40,124 bases of DNA from contig NZ_BMRI01000011.1 of the NCBI RefSeq assembly GCF_014648555.1, positions 105,546 through 145,669 of the forward strand. Reading direction: 5' to 3'. A program made the position numbers and the translations under genes. This stretch comes from Kitasatospora griseola. Its GTDB lineage: Bacteria; Actinomycetota; Actinomycetes; Streptomycetales; Streptomycetaceae. Under the pieces are notes generated by a model that saw nothing but the letters and a program-made list of their open reading frames with translations, was not told the DNA's origin and did no database searches. Within the stretch, counting starts at the first letter, position 1. Each line of letters opens with the position of its first letter. Positions 30,711 through 38,291 of this stretch are shown here, piece after piece.

Positions 30711-32270
30711 TCACCGGGCCAGGTGACGGGCCAGTCGCAGCGCGAGGGCGGCCATGGTGAGCAGCGGATTCCAGGATCCGCGGGTCGGGAACAGCGCTCC
30801 GCCGGTGACGTAGAGGTTGTCGAGGCCGTGCAGCCGGCCGTGCAGGTCGGTGACCGACTCCTCCGGCGACTCCCCCATCCAGAGCGTCCCGGCCTCCAGG
30901 AAGGCGAACGGCATGCGTCGGGCGGCGACCGGTTCGGACTCCCACCGGCGGCGCTCGGGCGACCAGTACTCCAGCGCCGAGTCCCCCGCGACGAGCCTCA
31001 GCACCTCGTCGGTCGTCCGGTCCAGGGCGTCCCAGGCCCGGCGGTCCGACTCGTCCAGGTGGAACGCCCCCACCGTGGCGCCGTCCGCGTCGAGGTAGAC
31101 CCGGCTCGGGGAGTCGGCCGCGCGCACCCCGGCCAGCTCGGTCACGCCGTTGACGAGGAAGACCACGTGGTCGGGGTCGGTCAGCCGCTCCGGGGTGCCC
31201 TCGCCGAAGACGTCGGGGAGCAGGCGGTAGACGGTCTCCACGTCCCGGCCCGGGTCGACGGTCGCGCTCGCGCTCAGGTGGAGCACGAACTCGCGGTCCT
31301 CGGTGGCGCCGTCCAGGTAGAGCGCGGCGAGTTCGGGCCGGTCCGTGGCGAGCTCCTCGAACGCCGCCCGCGGCACCCGGCAGTTGAAGAAGCTGGCGGC
31401 GTTCCCGGCCAGGTTCGAGCCCGCCAGCCGGGTGGCCGAGGAAGGCAGCGAACGCAGCACCAGCTCGGTGTTCTCGACGGTGCCCGTCGCCAGCACGATC
31501 CGGGCGCCGCCGACCGCGAGCTCGCCCCGCGTCGTGCGGACGGCGGTCACCCGACCGTCCTCGCAGGCGAGCCCGACGACCTTGCACCGCGGCAGGATGG
31601 CGACCGAGCTGCGGTGCCCGGCCAGCGCCTCGAACAGCAGCGGGACGGCGCTGAACTTCCTGGTCGCCCCGGGTTCGGCGGTGGCCGCCATGCCGAGCGG
31701 CGCGTCCAGCAGGCTCGGGTCCGCGGGGAGGACGAGCTGCGAGTCCGGCCCGGTCCCCTCGTGGATCCGCTGCCGGAGCCGGGAGTTCAGGTTCCCGAAC
31801 TCCGGGCCCAGTTCGGAGGCCCGGCGGACCCCGACGATCCGCTTCGCCTCGGCCCACTCCTCGTCCAACTCGTCGACCACGGCCTTCGGCCACCCGGCCA
31901 GCTGCTGCGCCGTCGGCTGCGGGCTGGCCCCGCTCCAGAACAGCGTCCGCCCGCCGAGGTACGGGACCTGCGAGACGAGTTCGAGATCCCCCTCGGAGCG
32001 CCAGGGGTTGGCGACCGCACGGTCCATCAGCGGCTGGAGCACCGCACCGAGGTTCTGCACGTGGTCGGGCAGCAGGTACGGGCCCTGCTCCAGGAGCAGC
32101 ACCCGGGTGTCGGGGGCGAGCTGGAGCAACTTCTTCAGCGTCACCGCCGCAGTGGCGCCGCCACCGACGATGATGACGTCGAAGTCGCCCGCGGCGGCCT
32201 CCTCGAAGGTGGCGAGGAGGATCTCCTCCAACCCTCCGGCCGGATCCGCCTGACTGTCGGGCGCTACCAT
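30711..32270 (-). CDS. GMC-type FAD-dependent oxidoreductase
   Basis: 519-residue flavoprotein; ATG 32270 follows GAGAGGAG. FAD-binding strand FDVIIVGGGATAAVTLKKLL is at about residues 34-53. A second FAD contact, YLGGRTLFWSGASP, is near residue 115. VVGLACEDGRVTAVRTT leads to the middle strand of the Rossmann domain, and ATGTVENTELVLRS follows. The C-terminal catalytic part is EAGTLWMGESPEESVTD, then NLYVTGGALFPTRGSWNPLLTM with the conserved Asn of the GMC His/Asn pair. The His that pairs in pyranose oxidase (THRMG) is Leu here (TLWMG). It is expected to oxidise an alcohol, perhaps a sugar hydroxyl, without a partner in the window. Confidence 0.88.
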   Translation of the reverse strand: MVAPDSQADPAGGLEEILLATFEEAAAGDFDVIIVGGGATAAVTLKKLLQLAPDTRVLLLEQGPYLLPDHVQNLGAVLQPLMDRAVANPWRSEGDLELVSQVPYLGGRTLFWSGASPQPTAQQLAGWPKAVVDELDEEWAEAKRIVGVRRASELGPEFGNLNSRLRQRIHEGTGPDSQLVLPADPSLLDAPLGMAATAEPGATRKFSAVPLLFEALAGHRSSVAILPRCKVVGLACEDGRVTAVRTTRGELAVGGARIVLATGTVENTELVLRSLPSSATRLAGSNLAGNAASFFNCRVPRAAFEELATDRPELAALYLDGATEDREFVLHLSASATVDPGRDVETVYRLLPDVFGEGTPERLTDPDHVVFLVNGVTELAGVRAADSPSRVYLDADGATVGAFHLDESDRRAWDALDRTTDEVLRLVAGDSALEYWSPERRRWESEPVAARRMPFAFLEAGTLWMGESPEESVTDLHGRLHGLDNLYVTGGALFPTRGSWNPLLTMAALALRLARHLAR

Positions 32271-32432
32271 CGCGACTCCTCTCGTGACCCCCGAATCGTG
32301 ATCAGGAACCTAAGGCAGCCGATGGTCACGAACCAGATGAACTTCCGACCGGTCCGACGAGGCCGCCGATCGAGCACCGCTCCCGCGCCGTTCTCCGCTA
32401 CGTTGGACCGAAAGCCGCACCGAAGGAGCCAC

Positions 32433-33461
32433 GTGGCCGACTTGACGGATCGTCAACTGTCCGAGGACGTCGCCGACTTCTCGGCCCACGACGCCGAACT
32501 GGAGCAGGCGCCCGCGGAGCTCGCCGACCTCCCCGGCCTGCGCCGGCTCGACCTGACCGGCAACCGGCTGAGCGACCTGCCGCAGAGCCTGTCGGCCCTC
32601 CGCCGGCTGACCGAACTCCGGCTCGACCGGAACGCCTTCCGCCACCTGCCGCGGCCCGTCGGCGAGCTCGCCGGCCTCGAACTGCTGACGCTGTACAAGA
32701 ACGAACTGACCATCCTGCCCGACTGGATCGAGAACCTCCGCGGCCTGCGCCACCTGAACCTCGGCGACAACCGCCTCACCCGCGTACCCGAGGGCATCGG
32801 CGCGCTGAGCCGCCTGCACACCCTCGACCTGGGGCACAACGCGCTCACCGAACTGCCCGGGTCGATCGGTCGGCTGGCCGGCCTCGACCGCTACCTCTAC
32901 GCGAGCAACAACCGGTTCACCAACGTGCCGGCGGCCCTGTGCGACCTCACCCGGCTGCGCTACCTGAACCTCACCGACAACCTGCTCCAGAGCCTCCCGG
33001 AGCGCTTCGGGGACCTGGCCGCCCTGCAGGAGCTGCGCCTCTACAACAACCGGCTGGCCACCCTGCCCGACTCGATCGGCCGACTCTCCCGCCTGCGCGA
33101 GGCCCACCTGATGGGGAACCGGCTGACCGCCCTGCCCGGCACCCTGGCCGGCCTGACCGAGCTCCGCGAACTGCGGCTGACCGACAACCACCTGCTGGGC
33201 CTCCCCGAGCAGATCGGCCGCCTGGAGCGGCTGCGGATCCTCGACCTGCGCAACAACCGCGTCCGGGAACTGCCCGCCGCCGTCGGGGAGCTGACCGCCC
33301 TCACCCATCTCGACCTGCGCAACAACGCGCTGACCCGGCTCCCGGACTCGCTGGCCCGCCTCCCCCGCCTGGAGAAGCTCGACCTGCGGTGGAACCTCAT
33401 CGACCCGCTGCCGGCCTGGATCGCCGACCTCGAACAGCGCGGGTGCGTCGTCCTGCTCTGA
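32433..33461 (+). CDS. leucine-rich repeat protein, 13 repeats
   Basis: 342-residue cytosolic protein built of 13 consecutive LRRs of about 23 residues, from LRRLDLTGNRLSDLP near residue 39 to LEKLDLRWNLIDPLP near residue 315. GTG 32433 follows GAAGGAG. Consensus is Lxx-L-x-L-x-x-N-x-L-x-x-LP, the LPxx-type of bacterial and plant intracellular LRR proteins. Repeat 6 (LDRYLYASNNRFTNVP) has one extra residue. There is no signal peptide, membrane helix or catalytic domain, so it probably binds a protein partner. LRR proteins are uncommon in actinobacteria. It is divergent from the GMC gene and ends in a strong hairpin. Confidence 0.9.
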   Translation: MADLTDRQLSEDVADFSAHDAELEQAPAELADLPGLRRLDLTGNRLSDLPQSLSALRRLTELRLDRNAFRHLPRPVGELAGLELLTLYKNELTILPDWIENLRGLRHLNLGDNRLTRVPEGIGALSRLHTLDLGHNALTELPGSIGRLAGLDRYLYASNNRFTNVPAALCDLTRLRYLNLTDNLLQSLPERFGDLAALQELRLYNNRLATLPDSIGRLSRLREAHLMGNRLTALPGTLAGLTELRELRLTDNHLLGLPEQIGRLERLRILDLRNNRVRELPAAVGELTALTHLDLRNNALTRLPDSLARLPRLEKLDLRWNLIDPLPAWIADLEQRGCVVLL

Positions 33462-33486
33462 CCGCCGGCACCCGGCCGAGAAACGG

Positions 33487-33521
33487 CGCAGGCCCCCGCC
33501 CGAATGGGCGAAGGGCCTGCG
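33487..33521. terminator. terminator shared by the LRR gene and tRNA-Arg
   Basis: Inverted repeat cgcaggccc / gggcctgcg extended by ccgccc / gggcg, with a short central loop. It lies 25 bp after the LRR stop and 17 bp past the 3' end of the leftward tRNA, so it can serve both. Same sequence family as the hairpins at 5471 and 13352. Confidence 0.8.
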
Positions 33522-33537
33522 ACCTGCGACTTCTCTG

Positions 33538-33610
33538 TGCCCCAGACAGGAATCGAACCTGCGACACCGGCTTTAGGAGAGCCGTGCTCTATCCCCTGAG
33601 CTACTGAGGC
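33538..33610 (-). tRNA. tRNA-Arg (anticodon CCT)
   Basis: 73-nt tRNA transcribed leftward. The acceptor stem GCCTCAG pairs with CTGGGGC (one U-G pair), the D arm GCTC-AGGGGATA-GAGC is standard, and the anticodon stem CGGCT/AGCCG carries the loop CTCCTAA, giving anticodon CCT (reads AGG). The T arm has TTCGATT. Discriminator A, no encoded CCA. AGG is a rare arginine codon in this GC-rich genome, so this is the minor arginine tRNA. Confidence 0.95.
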
Positions 33611-33766
33611 CCGGTCGCCGGGACACCCGACGACCGCTCACAGCCTAGCGGATCGGGCCCACCGGGTGGCCGCCGCAGCGGACGGGGCACGGGGGCAGGG
33701 CGTGGCCTTACGGTGGATTTGTTCGTTCTTGTGGCAGATCCGACCCCTCCGAAAGGCACCGGTCCC

Positions 33767-34528
33767 GTGACTTCCTCCCCCCAGACTCCGTTCGGCGGCC
33801 TCGGCAGGATCCTGGTGATCATCCCGACCTACAACGAGGCGGAGAACGTCGAACGGATCGTCTCCCGGGTCCGGACCGCCGTCCCGGAGGCCCACGTGCT
33901 GGTCGCCGACGACAACAGCCCGGACGGGACGGGCAAGTTGGCGGACGGGCTGGCCGCGGACGACGAGCAGGTGAAGGTGCTGCACCGGAAGGGCAAAGAG
34001 GGCCTCGGCGCGGCCTACCTGGCCGGATTCCGGTGGGGCATCGAGAACGGGTACGACGTGCTGGTGGAGATGGACGCGGACGGCTCGCACCAGCCGGAGG
34101 AGCTGCCGCGGCTGCTCACCGCGCTGCACAGCGCGGACCTGGTGCTGGGCTCGCGCTGGGTGCCGGGCGGCGCGGTGGTGAACTGGCCGAAGTCGCGGCT
34201 GCTGCTCTCCAAGGGCGGCTCGACGTACTCCCGGCTGATGCTGAACGTGCCGATCCGCGACGTCACCGGCGGCTACCGGGCGTTCCGGAAGGAGACCCTG
34301 CTGGGCCTCGGCATGGACCAGGTCGCCTCGCAGGGCTACTGCTTCCAGGTCGACCTGGCCTGGCGGGCCGTCAAGGCCGGCTTCAAGGTGGCCGAAGTCC
34401 CGATCACCTTCGTCGAGCGCGAGCACGGCGCGTCCAAGATGAGCCGCAGCATCGTCGCGGAGGCCCTCTGGCGGGTCACCGCCTGGGGCGTCACCGACCG
34501 GGTGTCCCGACTCACCGGCAAGCGCTGA
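33767..34528 (+). CDS. polyprenol-phosphate mannosyltransferase-like GT2 glycosyltransferase
   Basis: 253-residue GT2 enzyme of the dolichol/polyprenol phosphate mannose synthase group, which transfers mannose from GDP-mannose to polyprenyl phosphate for lipoglycan and protein mannosylation. GTG 33767 follows GAAAGG; a GTG at 33713 would add 18 residues. Motifs: ILVIIPTYNEAENVERIV (N-terminal nucleotide strand), DDNSPDGTG, EMDADGSHQPEELP (metal-binding DAD), GSRWVPGG, RLLLSKGGSTYSRLML and DVTGGYRAFR. The C-terminal helix with REHGASKMS is the acceptor-side element of this group. There is no membrane domain, unlike mycobacterial Ppm1, so an additional partner for the membrane part may be encoded elsewhere. 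Confidence 0.9.
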   Translation: MTSSPQTPFGGLGRILVIIPTYNEAENVERIVSRVRTAVPEAHVLVADDNSPDGTGKLADGLAADDEQVKVLHRKGKEGLGAAYLAGFRWGIENGYDVLVEMDADGSHQPEELPRLLTALHSADLVLGSRWVPGGAVVNWPKSRLLLSKGGSTYSRLMLNVPIRDVTGGYRAFRKETLLGLGMDQVASQGYCFQVDLAWRAVKAGFKVAEVPITFVEREHGASKMSRSIVAEALWRVTAWGVTDRVSRLTGKR

Positions 34529-34544
34529 GCCCGGCCGCGGAAAA

Positions 34545-34589
34545 GCCTCCGCGGACCGGCGGCACCAGGTGCGACCGGCCCGCGGAGGC
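34545..34589. terminator. terminator between convergent GT2 and carboxypeptidase genes
   Basis: Arms gcctccgcg (34545-34553) and cgcggaggc (34581-34589) enclose a smaller gcacc/ggtgc hairpin at 34562-34572. It is located between the two converging stop codons (34528 and 34611). Confidence 0.65.
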
Positions 34590-34610
34590 CTTCGAACAGT
34601 CCGGGCGGGC

Positions 34611-36866
34611 TCAGCCGAGGCGCAGCAGCCGGGAGCTGATGGACGGCGGGGCGAGGTCCGACCGGAGGGTCACCGGGACCTCGATCCGGTCGTCGCCGTC
34701 GCCCGCCGACAGCGTGCCGACCTGGGTGCCGGCCGGCAGGGTGTGGGCGATCTTGCCGATCGGGGTGAGGGTCAGGTGTGCGGTGATGCCGGACCAGCCC
34801 GCCACCGTGAGGTCCTTGGAGGCCACCACCGGGACCTTGCCGCCCACGCCGTCGTCGACGAAGCCGACCACGTCGCCCTGCTTGGCCAGGGTCTGCCCGG
34901 TCAGCGCGGACTGCGCGGCCACGTTGATCTTCTGGCTGACCGGCTGGGCCGCGTTCACCAGGCTCGGCTCCTCCTTGGTGGCCGGCTGGCCCAGGGTGAC
35001 GCCGAGCAGGGTCCGCTTGACGCCGCCGATCTCCTTGACCGCCGCCCACATGAAGCAGGACTGCGCGGGAGTGGACGACCCGGTCTTGCCGCCGATCATG
35101 CCGTTCTTCCCGAGCACCTTGTTGGTGTTGTAGACCCGCTGGCCGTTGAACTTGGTGTCGGGCTCGGCGATGACCTGCCGGAAGATCTCGTCCTTCATCA
35201 CCTGCTCGGCCAGCTTCAGCTGGTCCTTGGCCGTCGACTTGGTGTCGTTGTTGTACCCGGCCGGGTCGGCGTAGGTGGTGTTGGTCATGCCGAACTGCTT
35301 GGCGGTGTCGTTCATCTTCTTGATGAACGCCTCCTCGCTGCCGGAGTCCCAACGCGCCAGCAGTCGGGCCACGTTGTTCGCCGACGGCAGCATCAGCATC
35401 TCCAGCGCCTCGTACTGGCTGATCTGCTGGCCCTCCGTCAGGGTGACCTTCGACTCGTCGGCGTTCGACGACTCCTGCGCGGCCTGCTTGTCGACCGTGA
35501 GCATCGGGCCGCTCTGGCCCTTCTTCAGCGGGTGCGCCTGCAGGATCAGGTACGCGTTCATCACCTTGGTGACGGACGCGATCGGCACCGGCGTCTGCTC
35601 GCCGGACGCGCCCAGATCACCCACCCCGACCACCTCGGCCGCGGCCTGCCCCTTGGCCGGCCACGGAATGCTCAACTGCTCGCCCTGGAACGTGAACGAG
35701 TCGGCCAGCCCGAGCTTCGCCTTCGGCGCGGGCAGCGGACGCAGCAGCTGCACCGCCGCCAGCACGCCGAACACCACGACCAGGAAGACGCCCCAGATCA
35801 CCACCCGCTTCATCGCCCGCCGGAACGGGGTCATCGGCCGGGCGCTCAGCGCCTTCAGCACCTCCAGCGCCTCGACGGTGCTCTCCGGCCCGACCGGCGC
35901 GGGTGCGGGCGCGGTGACCACCGGAGCCGCGACGGGGGCGGCCGCCGCGGGGGCAGCCTTCGGAGCGGGGGCGGGCTTCAAAGCGGGCTTGGGCTTCGGA
36001 GCGGGCTTGGGCGCGGACTCGTCCTTGGGCAGCCGCAGCATGACGGTCTGCTCGGGCCCGGCCGACGCCTCGTCGGCCTCGTCGGACTTCTCCGCCGTCT
36101 CCGGCTTCCCGATGCGCAGCGTCATGGTCGGCTCGGGCGCGGCCGGAACCGACTTCTCCTCCGCCTCCTCGACCTTCTCCATGCGCAGCGTCATCGTGGG
36201 CTCGGACACCGCCGGAGCGGACGCCTCCTCGGCCTCCGGCTCCTCCGCCTTCTCCGCCTTCCCGATGCGCAGCGTCATCGTGGGCTCGGGCGCGGCCGGA
36301 ACCGACTTCTCCTCCGCCTCCTCGACCTTCTCGATGCGCAAGGTCATCGTGAGCTCGGACGCGGCGGGAACCGCCTCTTCGGCCTCGGGCTCCTCGGACT
36401 CCGGCTCCTCGGCCTCGGGCTCTTCCGCCTTCTCGGTCTCGGGCCCTTCCGCCTTCTCGGCCTTCTCGGTCTCGGGCCCTTCCGCCTTCTCCGACTTCTC
36501 GGCCTTCTCGGCCTCGGGCTCTTCCGGCTTCTCCGACTTCGCCGACTTCTCGACGCGCAGCGTCATTGTCGGCTCCGGCGCGGCCGGAACGGACTCCGCC
36601 TCGCCCTCGGGCGCGTCCTCGGCCTCGGCCGCCTCCGCCCCCTCCTCTTCCTTCTCCTTCCCCTTCTCTTCTTCCTTCGGCTTGGCGGCGGTGAGCGCGG
36701 CGCCGGCCTCCGGGAGGTCGAGGTCGGATTCGGGCGAGGTCGCGGGTTCGTCGGTGTCGCGGGCGCGGAGGTGCACGGTGGAGCCGCCCTCGCGAGGAGC
36801 TCGCTCCTCGGCCTCGGCCGGCCGCGTCCTGCCGTCGCGCGGCTCGCTCTGCGGGGACTCGCCCAC
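34611..36866 (-). CDS. D-alanyl-D-alanine carboxypeptidase (S11) with long repetitive acidic N-terminus
   Basis: 751-residue cell-wall enzyme; GTG 36866 follows GAGGAGGAG. Residues 1-345 are cytosolic, rich in Glu/Ala/Pro/Lys, and repeat the motif PEPTMTLRIxK about six times (about residues 95-280). Residues 350-372 form one membrane helix. The rest is an extracellular penicillin-binding-protein domain with all catalytic motifs: SVTK (about 431-434, nucleophile Ser), SANN (about 494) and KTG (about 592), followed by a C-terminal beta domain. It removes the terminal D-Ala from peptidoglycan stem peptides. Streptomycetes have several such enzymes; the extended N-terminus, and its TxxL motifs, could be a regulatory dock. 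Confidence 0.9.
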   Translation of the reverse strand: MGESPQSEPRDGRTRPAEAEERAPREGGSTVHLRARDTDEPATSPESDLDLPEAGAALTAAKPKEEEKGKEKEEEGAEAAEAEDAPEGEAESVPAAPEPTMTLRVEKSAKSEKPEEPEAEKAEKSEKAEGPETEKAEKAEGPETEKAEEPEAEEPESEEPEAEEAVPAASELTMTLRIEKVEEAEEKSVPAAPEPTMTLRIGKAEKAEEPEAEEASAPAVSEPTMTLRMEKVEEAEEKSVPAAPEPTMTLRIGKPETAEKSDEADEASAGPEQTVMLRLPKDESAPKPAPKPKPALKPAPAPKAAPAAAAPVAAPVVTAPAPAPVGPESTVEALEVLKALSARPMTPFRRAMKRVVIWGVFLVVVFGVLAAVQLLRPLPAPKAKLGLADSFTFQGEQLSIPWPAKGQAAAEVVGVGDLGASGEQTPVPIASVTKVMNAYLILQAHPLKKGQSGPMLTVDKQAAQESSNADESKVTLTEGQQISQYEALEMLMLPSANNVARLLARWDSGSEEAFIKKMNDTAKQFGMTNTTYADPAGYNNDTKSTAKDQLKLAEQVMKDEIFRQVIAEPDTKFNGQRVYNTNKVLGKNGMIGGKTGSSTPAQSCFMWAAVKEIGGVKRTLLGVTLGQPATKEEPSLVNAAQPVSQKINVAAQSALTGQTLAKQGDVVGFVDDGVGGKVPVVASKDLTVAGWSGITAHLTLTPIGKIAHTLPAGTQVGTLSAGDGDDRIEVPVTLRSDLAPPSISSRLLRLG
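36031..36578 (-). repeat. intragenic repeat array encoding the PTMTLR motifs
   Basis: Six copies of gatgcgcagcgtcat-type sequence, reverse strand encoding TMTLRI, at about 36031, 36111, 36180, 36263, 36332 and 36552. A longer block of about 65 bp near 36131-36196 recurs almost exactly near 36284-36349, indicating expansion by duplication. Confidence 0.75.
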
Positions 36867-37168
36867 GTAACCCACTCCTCCTCGTCCGCCCCGGCGGTTG
36901 CCGGTCCGATCACACAAGCTGGTTTTTTTCGGGCGGGTTCTCGACCCGCCCGGGTACCTGTACAGTCTCCGGCACCGTGGCCGCGATGGCCCGCCGCACC
37001 CCGCCCCACCGGCGGCTTTTCCTGCCTGCGCGGGCCGTTGCCGGGTCAGACGCGGGGGCGTCGGACGGCGGTTCCAGCCTGCCTGCTCAAGGTCACGATT
37101 CGGAGGCGTACTCGACAAGCCTGTGTGAGAGGCGTCACCCTGTCATTCATCCACGCGGGGAGGCTTGG
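36867..37168. promoter_or_regulatory. divergent region between carboxypeptidase and GPP34 genes
   Basis: 302 bp without a gene. A perfect 9-bp hairpin (36930-36938 with 36944-36952) is preceded by a T7 run at 36923-36929, and sits in the leader of the leftward gene. TACAGT at 36961-36966 is a possible rightward -10 without a good -35. A GGGGAGG serves the ATG at 37169. Confidence 0.45.
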
Positions 37169-37891
37169 ATGGGCAGGAGCCGCAGAACTATTCCCGAGGA
37201 GCTGTTGCTGCTCGCACTGGACCCGGCCACGGGTACCACCGCGCAGCCGCAGACCCTCGACCTCGGACTTGCCGGGGCGCAGCTCGTCGAGCTGTCCCTG
37301 GCCGGAAGGATAGTCCCGGACGGGGACCGGATCGCCGTGGTGGTGCCACGGCCGACCGGTGATCCGACGTTGGACCATGCGTTGGAGCTGTTGCGCAGGC
37401 GCGGCAGTCCGGTGCGCGCCGCGCACTGGATCGGCGGGCCGCGCCTGGGCCTGAGGCAGACGTACCTGGCGCACCTGGAGCGGTGCGGCATGGTGACGGC
37501 GGTGCCGGGTCAGGTCTGCGGCGTGCTGCCGACGACCCGTTACCAGGCGTCGGACGACTGCACCAACGCGGCGATCAAGCAGCGGCTGGACACCGCGATC
37601 CGCACCGGCGTGCCGCCGGACCCGCGGACGGCGGCACTGGCGGCGCTGGCGCACGCGGTCGGTCTGGGAAAGCACCTGTACCCGGGCAACGAGGGACGGT
37701 CCTCACGTTCCCGGCTGCGGGACCTGATCAGGTACGACCCGCTGGGCGGGATGGTGGCCCATGCGGTGATGGACGTGCAGAACGGTCTGCCGGCCCAGCA
37801 GGGCAGGTCGGCGCCCGCGGGTTCGCGGGGTCCGGCCGGTCGGCCCGCGCCCGCGGGGCGGGGTGTGGCCAGTCGGGTGGGCGCGCGATGA
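37169..37891 (+). CDS. GPP34 family protein (GOLPH3-like)
   Basis: 240-residue cytosolic protein homologous to Golgi phosphoprotein 3, the PI4P-binding family. ATG 37169 follows GGGGAGG. It begins with TIPEELLLLALDPATGT and continues with LGLAGAQLVELSLAGRI, the most conserved GPP34 helix pair. RQTYLAHLERCGMV and LGKHLYPG are further family elements. Residues 205-240 are a low-complexity Ala/Gly/Pro/Arg tail. Actinobacterial genomes carry many copies, often in specialised-metabolism or conservon loci, with unknown role. Confidence 0.88.
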   Translation: MGRSRRTIPEELLLLALDPATGTTAQPQTLDLGLAGAQLVELSLAGRIVPDGDRIAVVVPRPTGDPTLDHALELLRRRGSPVRAAHWIGGPRLGLRQTYLAHLERCGMVTAVPGQVCGVLPTTRYQASDDCTNAAIKQRLDTAIRTGVPPDPRTAALAALAHAVGLGKHLYPGNEGRSSRSRLRDLIRYDPLGGMVAHAVMDVQNGLPAQQGRSAPAGSRGPAGRPAPAGRGVASRVGAR

Positions 37892-38212
37892 GCGGCCTGC
37901 GCTGCTAGCTGGTGTGCGATGCGGTTCGAGGGCGGTCGGCCCGGTGCGATGCACCGGGCGGCCGCCCTTCACCGTTGGCGCCCCGGATCCGACGATCCGT
38001 CAGCTGCCGTGGGACGCACGGGATGCCCTTTAGCGTGTGGGGCTGGTGGTCCGCAAGGACCACCGTCCCCATTGGGTGATTTTCCGACGATCTGTTCTCA
38101 CGCGCTGCCGCGATTCCCGGGCGTGGACGGCAGTTGAGGTGGCATGCTGCTCAGCGTCAGGGGGTTGGTACCAATTACCGCACTGTTGCCAGAAGTAGGG
38201 CCGGAGGTCCAT
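37892..38212. promoter_or_regulatory. intergenic region between GPP34 and XRE genes
   Basis: 321 bp. A strong hairpin with one bulge at 37930-37967 (arms gggcgg..cccggtgc) is a probable terminator for the GPP34 gene. The stretch 38140-38200 is A/T-richer and probably holds the XRE promoter. GGAGG at 38203-38207 is the ribosome site for GTG 38213. Confidence 0.5.
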
Positions 38213-38265
38213 GTGTCCGCCAGCGTGAATCCGACGGTCCGCCGCCGCAGGCTCGGCGCCGAGCC
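38213..38265 (+). other. displaced N-terminus of the XRE regulator gene
   Basis: GTG 38213 is preceded by GGAGG with 5-nt spacing, and its frame reads VSASVNPTVRRRRLGAE, the expected start of this regulator family. The frame is lost after 38263 because of one extra C in gagCCtg; the next in-frame family sequence LRRLRELRGMTAEE is one base off. Confidence 0.7.
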
Positions 38266-38291
38266 TGCGGCGGCTGCGCGAGCTCCGCGGC

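Noticed and set aside
30723..32430. Long N-terminal extension of the LRR frame
   Set aside because: It is opposite the GMC gene and lacks a start with ribosome site; the GTG at 32433 has an ideal GAAGGAG.
36031..36578. CRISPR-like repeats
   Set aside because: Repeats are coding, in frame and of unequal spacing within the carboxypeptidase gene; no spacers or cas genes.
36923..36952. T7 run plus hairpin as a terminator
   Set aside because: On the plus strand the T-run is on the wrong side of the stem, and on the minus strand an A-run follows; it is more likely a leader element.
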